This document shows, one piece after another, positions 59,284-64,000 of a stretch of DNA of 64,000 nt. Origin of the DNA: Castanea sativa (lineage: Eukaryota > Streptophyta > Magnoliopsida > Fagales > Fagaceae); NCBI RefSeq assembly GCF_040712315.1, contig NC_134018.1:14218835-14282834 (forward strand), given 5' to 3'. Under the pieces are notes generated by a model, which saw only the letters and a program-made list of their open reading frames with translations, ran no database searches and had not been told where the DNA came from. Each line of letters opens with the position of its first letter. Positions within the stretch are counted from its first letter, which is position 1. The position numbers and the translations under genes are program-made.

Positions 59284-60617
59284 CTATTTGGATTCCACCA
59301 CAATGTATTTAACCCACATGTTATAAAGAAAAGAAATGATACTATGACCATGCCTAAGACATTTTCTCATTGTCCTCACAATTCAATCTATCATGATATT
59401 TTAAAAAGCAACAAGTTTAAGAGACAATGGTTTTACTAAGTTTTATCACTTTATAGTCTATCATTTGTGATTTGTATCCCTATCACTTTTTTTTTTTTTT
59501 GGCTAAACAAAGACTTTTAGTAAAAGAACAAACTAAGAAACAGAGAAAGCATCCTCCAACAAAACATTCACAACTACAAGAGGAGTGGAGTTAGAACCAA
59601 AGATCCAAATACTCTATTACAAAGAGACCAATGTCCAAGTTTATGAGCAGCTTTGTTAGCCCTTCTAGAAACCCAACTAAAAGAAAATGAATGTACAAAA
59701 TACGCTAAGTCCTTAGTTTCTAACAAAATATTAGTAATATGCCAAGTAATAGAAGTACAAGAGGTAGAGAGGCCTTGAATACAAGTTTGGCAGTCACTTT
59801 CAAAAACTACATTAACAAGGTTGTATTTCACAGTAATGGAAGCTGCCCATCGTAACACTTCTACCTCCGTTTGGACAGGAATATTGGTGTTTACTTTACA
59901 AGAAAAGGCAAACACTAATAGTCTGTTTGGAAGTTTAAAAAAGGAGGGGGAGTAGAGGAAAGGGAGGGAGTGTAATTCAATTACCTTGTTTGGAAGTTTT
60001 TTAAGGAATGAGGGGTTTGGAGGGTTTCATCTATCTCTAACCCCTCATTTTTAATTCCACCAAATTGGAGGGACTTGGAGGGCGAGTAGAGAAGATAAAT
60101 TATTGACTAAATGAATTCCCTAATTTACCCTTTCTAAATTAACAAAATTACAAACCGATTATATAAATAATCTTTGTTTGTTTCCTGAGAAAATTTAACA
60201 CTACAAATGACAAATCTTCTCAGTGCTTTCGTACAAACCAAGCACAATTTCTACTAAATTTAATATCTTTATAGTTTCTATCCAATATTTTCTCAGCAAC
60301 CAAACAAAAAAGAGAAACTCAAAACCGAATACTACACAAAGTCTCTAATTGCATAAATCCAAAGATCCAATACCCAAATCCATAAACTAACAAAGCAACG
60401 ATCACGAAACACAAAATCAGTCACACCCAGTTTCCCACATATTCTCGGCATTCAAAGACTAACCTCAGCAGCAAGGTATTCGATGAAAGGCTTGATTGGA
60501 AGGGACCAAGGAAACCCAGGCTAGGAAGTGACCCAGATGGTCTCCTCTCGGGTACTGCACGTGAGTCAGTGTCACAGCCTTTAGTGGCGGTGGAGGCATC
60601 ATCATGTGTGAATAGTG

Positions 60618-61618
60618 TGATAGGCCAAAAACGTATTGACCCCTAGTGATGGATTAATTGATTAATTAGCCAAGTTTACGTAATTAACCAATTTAACATG
60701 CAAACGTGTGGTAGCACAAACAAATCACCAATAAACTAAAGTGCTGCAGAAAATAAGTTTGACACGGTGATTTGTTTACGAATGAGGAAAACCTCTAAGG
60801 TAAAAACCCCACCGGGTGATTTTAAGGTCACCACTCTCAAGAATCCATTATTATCAAAACAAGCGGTTAAAAGTAAATGAATCTCAATACCTTCTACCCA
60901 ATTGGACTTATTCTGTAGTGACAATCTCTCATTTCAATGCACGGCTTCCAGTACGTGACTAACCAATTGCGCGGATCCCAGTACGCGACTTCAATGACCA
61001 ACTTGAGAAAGATATTGGCTGCAAAGTTCTTCAATTCATCCTCACAATGAAGAACAAGAAGATGCTTGGTTACAAAACCTTACAGTGCACAAACACAGCA
61101 GCTTCTTCACAAAGAGATGAACTAGAGCATACTTTGTCTCTAGTCACAAATTTCTTGAACAGACTTTGCTCAATACTTGTGCAACTTGTGTCTACTTTGA
61201 CGGCCCTTAAATATAATCTTTTTATATGTCTAGGGTTATGAGAAAAGAAGACCCAATGACATATTCACAGATTGAAATCAAAACAAATCTGAAAAACTGT
61301 TTTTCTTAAACCTCGACAGCTAGAGATGTGAGATGCTGTCGAGTAGCTGTCGAGCCTTGGGGCTATAACAGCTTTTTAAGCTCGATAGATGATAGCTGTC
61401 GAGCCAGCTATCGAGCTTTAATGACAGATACTTCTTCAACTTGTTTCTTGGATAGACTTGCATGGCTTTAACACTTAATCTTGAAACCTTATTTCTTGAA
61501 GTATTAAAACATCCTAGATCTACCCAAATACAAGTAAAGTGTGTTTTGTCAAAGGATTAGCCAATTACATAAAAGAACGACATATGTTCTTAACAAGTGA
61601 ACCACATATGTCCTAACA
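60618..61618. mobile_element. Solo LTR (1001 bp, TSD TAGTG)
   Basis: It begins TGATAGGCC and ends TCCTAACA and is flanked by TAGTG at 60613-60617 and 61619-61623. There is no internal coding sequence. A region with repeated GCTGTCGAG/CTCGATAG phrases lies near 61315-61420. It lies inside the PIF/Harbinger-like element. Confidence 0.9.
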
Positions 61619-61889
61619 TAGTGAATAATTCTGGGTTTCAATTCAGGTAGGAAAATGGTGGTTAAGGAAGGAGAATTTCAGTTTTAATAGATTATTTGTT
61701 GGTGTTTGTTTCTCGGGAAAGCATTGATGCTAAAAAGGAAAAGGAGCCTTTGTTAAAGAAAACTGAATTTATTTTAATTTTTATTATAATTTTTTTGAGG
61801 TAATAAAAATTATTTTATAATAATTAATAGTAGTTTTATACTTTTATTAGTGGTATTTGATGGAATGAGAATGTTGATTAAATAATTAT

Positions 61890-63377
61890 GGGATAATTAC
61901 AGATTAACCACCTGTGGTTTGCCTCTAATTTGACTTGTTTACCCGTGGTTTCAATTTTGACACTTTACCTATCTATGATTCCCTCCGTTACTAATACGTA
62001 ACTCACCTCTCCTTCAGCCGTTACTCTAACACAGAATATGTCAAAAACAAAAGCCTAAACAGATCAAAACACTCCTCACTCCCATCCAACTTGCTCACCA
62101 AACTAAGATCCTAGATGCTACAATGCAATGCGCTTGAGATTTTCCATACTACAGACCAAAAAGTGAATTCCCTTTACACAATTGAGCCTAATCATACACC
62201 TGCTTACTTAGTTTCAATTTTCACAGTTTTCTCAACAACCAAACAGATAGCTAATTAATCAATCCAAAAATTGAATTAATAAATAAATAAACAAAGAAAG
62301 ATCTGACCTTCCCACAAATCTTGAACATGAAGAATATGAAGAACATACCAAAAATCTGAAAAATTATAGGAAGTTGAACCCAAAAACAATATCCACCACA
62401 TGCCCAAACACTGAGCTGATCGACCAGCCCAAAGCTTTTCTAAGAGCAAAATTCCTCTGCAAATGCAAAAGTGTTTTTGGGAAGTAAAAATAGTCAAAAC
62501 CCCAAACACATTTCCAGCAAAACCTAGAGCACAGAAAACAAAATCTCAATTCAATGGCAATATCACTGATTATCAAAACCTTAAACTCCATCAAAAGAAA
62601 CCCAAAATTTTTCAAAACATTCTCATCCCAATCCCAAATCCAAACTCGTCTCTTCACTTCCATTGCCAACGCCCAAGAGCCCTAATCCAAGGACCCATCT
62701 TCCTCGACCTTCACATTCTCATCCGATGGTAAAACCCGTAAAGACGACAATAACAATAGCATTTACATTAAGGCGCTGAGCTCCAATTCCCAGACGACGT
62801 CTTCATTGTCCGTGACAATGACGATGTCGTTTATGACTGGTTTGATAGTGGGGAAGAGGTTCTACAATGAGGTGAAGGTCAAAAAGTCCGAAGATAGGGT
62901 TGGGTGGTCAGTGATGCTTGATTACCGGACTCTCAAGAACATACCCAAAAAGTGGTATGTTCTTCATGATTTGGGTTTTATTTTTTTGGGTATGTGGCTA
63001 GGTTTACTTCGAATATTTCTATTTCAGGGGGCTAGTTAGATTGAATTGGCTTTTTGGCTCAAGGGGTTTATTGGTTTTGTTTGTATGATGGGTTTCTTAG
63101 TTTGAGGAAACCTGGGTTTATTTCTTAGTTTGAGGAAATCTGGGTTTATTTCTTAGTTTGATCTTGTTTTCTTTTGCTTTTTTTTTTCCCCCTTGTTTTG
63201 GGATGAGAAAGACATAAAATGAAAGTAAAAAGACTTATTTACCCCTCTTTATTAACAGAGGTGGGTAACAGAGACTAAACGAAAGTAACCTCAGATGGGT
63301 AAAGTGTCAAAAATGAAACCACGGGTAGGCAAGTCAAATTAGAGGCAAACCACAGGTAGATAATCTGTAATTATCCC
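61890..63377. mobile_element. Mutator-like element with gene fragment (Pack-MULE type), TSD AATAATTAT
   Basis: AATAATTAT flanks it at 61881-61889 and 63378-63386, a perfect 9-bp duplication. Terminal inverted repeats of about 90 bp begin GGGATAATTACAGATTA on both sides and run through CTGTGGTTTGCCTCTAATTT, CCCGTGGTTTCA and TTTGACACTTTACC with few differences. No MURA transposase. The inside carries a host-like gene start at 62554-62954. The ends are related to the 480-bp element at 44863-45342. Confidence 0.93.
62554..62954 (+). pseudogene. Captured 5' fragment of an ATP12-type F1-ATPase assembly factor gene
   Basis: One frame from the ATG at 62554 reads MAISLIIKTLNSIKRNPKFF, a basic, Ser/Arg/Lys-rich start without acidic residues that resembles a mitochondrial presequence. 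After a single TAA at 62683 it continues in the same frame to SVTMTMSFMTGLIVGKRFY and GWSVMLDYRTLKNIPKK. Plant ATP12 proteins (ATPAF2, chaperones that bind F1 alpha during mitochondrial ATP synthase assembly) have, as I recall, S-V-T-M-P-M-S-F-M-T-G-S-I-V-G-K-R-F-Y and G-W-[TS]-V-M-L-D-Y-R-T-L-K-T-P-S-K. A donor-like GTG|GTATGT at 62955 ends the similarity and the remainder looks like intron. So the exon seems to have been taken from genomic DNA. Only the first part of the gene is present and it has a stop, so it is not a functional copy. Confidence 0.75.
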
Positions 63378-64000
63378 AATAATTATTTAATCTAACAAAT
63401 TAATCATAGACCAATGTTGCAAGTCCATTTTCAAATAGGAGTAAATTTGTCTATTCAAATCATTTCCTCTCCTTTCTATCCTAATTTTAAAAACATTCAA
63501 ACAAGGTAGACGATAACCATTCCCCTTTACTCTCCTTCCCACTACTCTCCTCTCCTCTACTCTCCTCCCTCTCTAAACTTCCAAACATGCCATAAATTCC
63601 AATTCCAATCCCTAGCTATCAATGCAATGGATGAATCCTCAACACCTACTGCCGCAACATAGTTGATCTTAATTGCATCCTTCTCAGGCTTCGCCCAATG
63701 GATACTAATTGAAGGGGGAGGTGGTGATCTATTGGATTTGTTGGACACAACCTTCTAATGTTCCTGAAATTTTCTTTGAACACGTCTTTCCAATTTTTCT
63801 TTCCTTGGTTTGATTCCCTCATGCACTGCTCTGTTCATCAATTGCCACAAAATTTCTAATATCAAGGCTGCATAAATGGTGAACTTCTCTTGTTGGGTTT
63901 TCTCTACCATCAAATCTTTTTGGGGGGTTGACAATAAAATTAACAAATTGGTGTGGGTCATAGAATTGAATATTCAACATTCTTAGACCCCAATCACACC

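Larger units (their letters stand above)
59919..63592. mobile_element. PIF/Harbinger-like element (TSD TAA) inside the LINE, carrying nested insertions
   Basis: TAA flanks it at 59916-59918 and 63593-63595. The ends are inverted: TAGTCTGTTTGGAAGTTTA at the left and TGGCATGTTTGGAAGTTTA read inward from the right. Similarity continues for about 90 bp, including GAGTAGAGGA and CCTTGTTTGGAAGTTTTTTA / CCTTGTTTGAATGTTTTTAA. Removing it with one TAA restores the LINE frame. Without the solo LTR and the Mutator-like element inside, it is about 1.2 kb with no transposase, so it is non-autonomous. Its own interior near 60430-60600 is GC-richer. Confidence 0.9.
59487..64000 (-). mobile_element. LINE 3' part with RNase H-like domain, split by a 3.7-kb insertion
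   Basis: The minus strand reads, from 63961, ILWQLMNRAVHEGIKPRKEK, then (63748-63596) PPPPSISIHWAKPEKDAIKI and ALIARDWNWNL. It resumes at 59915 with VFAFSCKVNTNIPVQTEVEV, VVFESDC and SRRANKAAHKLGHW, ending in a poly(A) tail (poly-T at 59487-59500). This is the RNase H-like C-terminus of plant LINE ORF2. The first catalytic aspartate is replaced (INYVAAVG where relatives have INYDAAVG). The 5' part lies beyond the window. Confidence 0.82.

Noticed and set aside
62364..62669. 101-codon minus-strand ORF in the Mutator-like element
   Set aside because: It overlaps the plus-strand ATP12-like frame, which has recognisable blocks; the minus frame has none.

Overview
The window looks like nuclear DNA of a woody dicot plant. 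It is AT-rich, its genes have introns, and most of it is layered transposable elements. The retrotransposon polyprotein and its antisense ORF resemble, from memory, sequences common in oak and chestnut (Fagaceae) genomes; that placement is an impression, not a result. Only two host genes look intact, both on the minus strand: an F-box/LRR/FBD gene (14407-16259) and an auxin-amido synthetase gene of the GH3 family (55288-57424).

Layout. 1-10756: a decayed Ty3/gypsy element of the Tat type on the minus strand. Its 5' LTR is at 10176-10756 and its 3' LTR is cut by the window start. Primer binding site, gag, protease, RT, two RNase H domains and integrase are recognisable but carry stops. Between integrase and the 3' LTR lies an oppositely oriented extra ORF (710-2961, plus strand) with its own TATA/G-box promoter. 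A solo LTR with 5-bp target duplications splits the RT. 10757-11772: remnant with hAT-like subterminal sequence. 13000-17400: F-box gene with a probable 5'-UTR intron. 17400-31700: repeat graveyard with tandem and inverted copies of one repeat, several plus-strand LINE fragments, a SINE inside a LINE, LTR-like insertions, and a CTCGAG-rich inverted-repeat element. 31700-43000: mostly unannotatable AT-rich DNA with a MITE, microsatellites and an orphan G-box cluster. 43700-51800: MITEs with clear 9-bp duplications, a LINE RNase H fragment, a solo LTR inserted in a MITE, and a recent 161-bp dispersed duplication. 55288-57600: GH3 gene and promoter. 58289-64000: MITE, SINE, and a minus-strand LINE split by a PIF/Harbinger-like element that itself holds a solo LTR and a Mutator-like element.

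The most interesting items are (i) the Mutator-like element at 61890-63377, with about 90-bp inverted repeats and a perfect 9-bp duplication, which carries what reads as the start of a mitochondrial ATP12-type F1-ATPase assembly-factor gene (Pack-MULE capture); (ii) the antisense ORF of the Tat element with its own promoter and intron-like gaps; and (iii) insertions whose removal, keeping one target copy, restores the interrupted reading frame. No cellular system with several cooperating genes is encoded here: the two host genes are unrelated, and everything else is mobile or decayed. All similarity statements come from recognising motifs by eye; no search was run.
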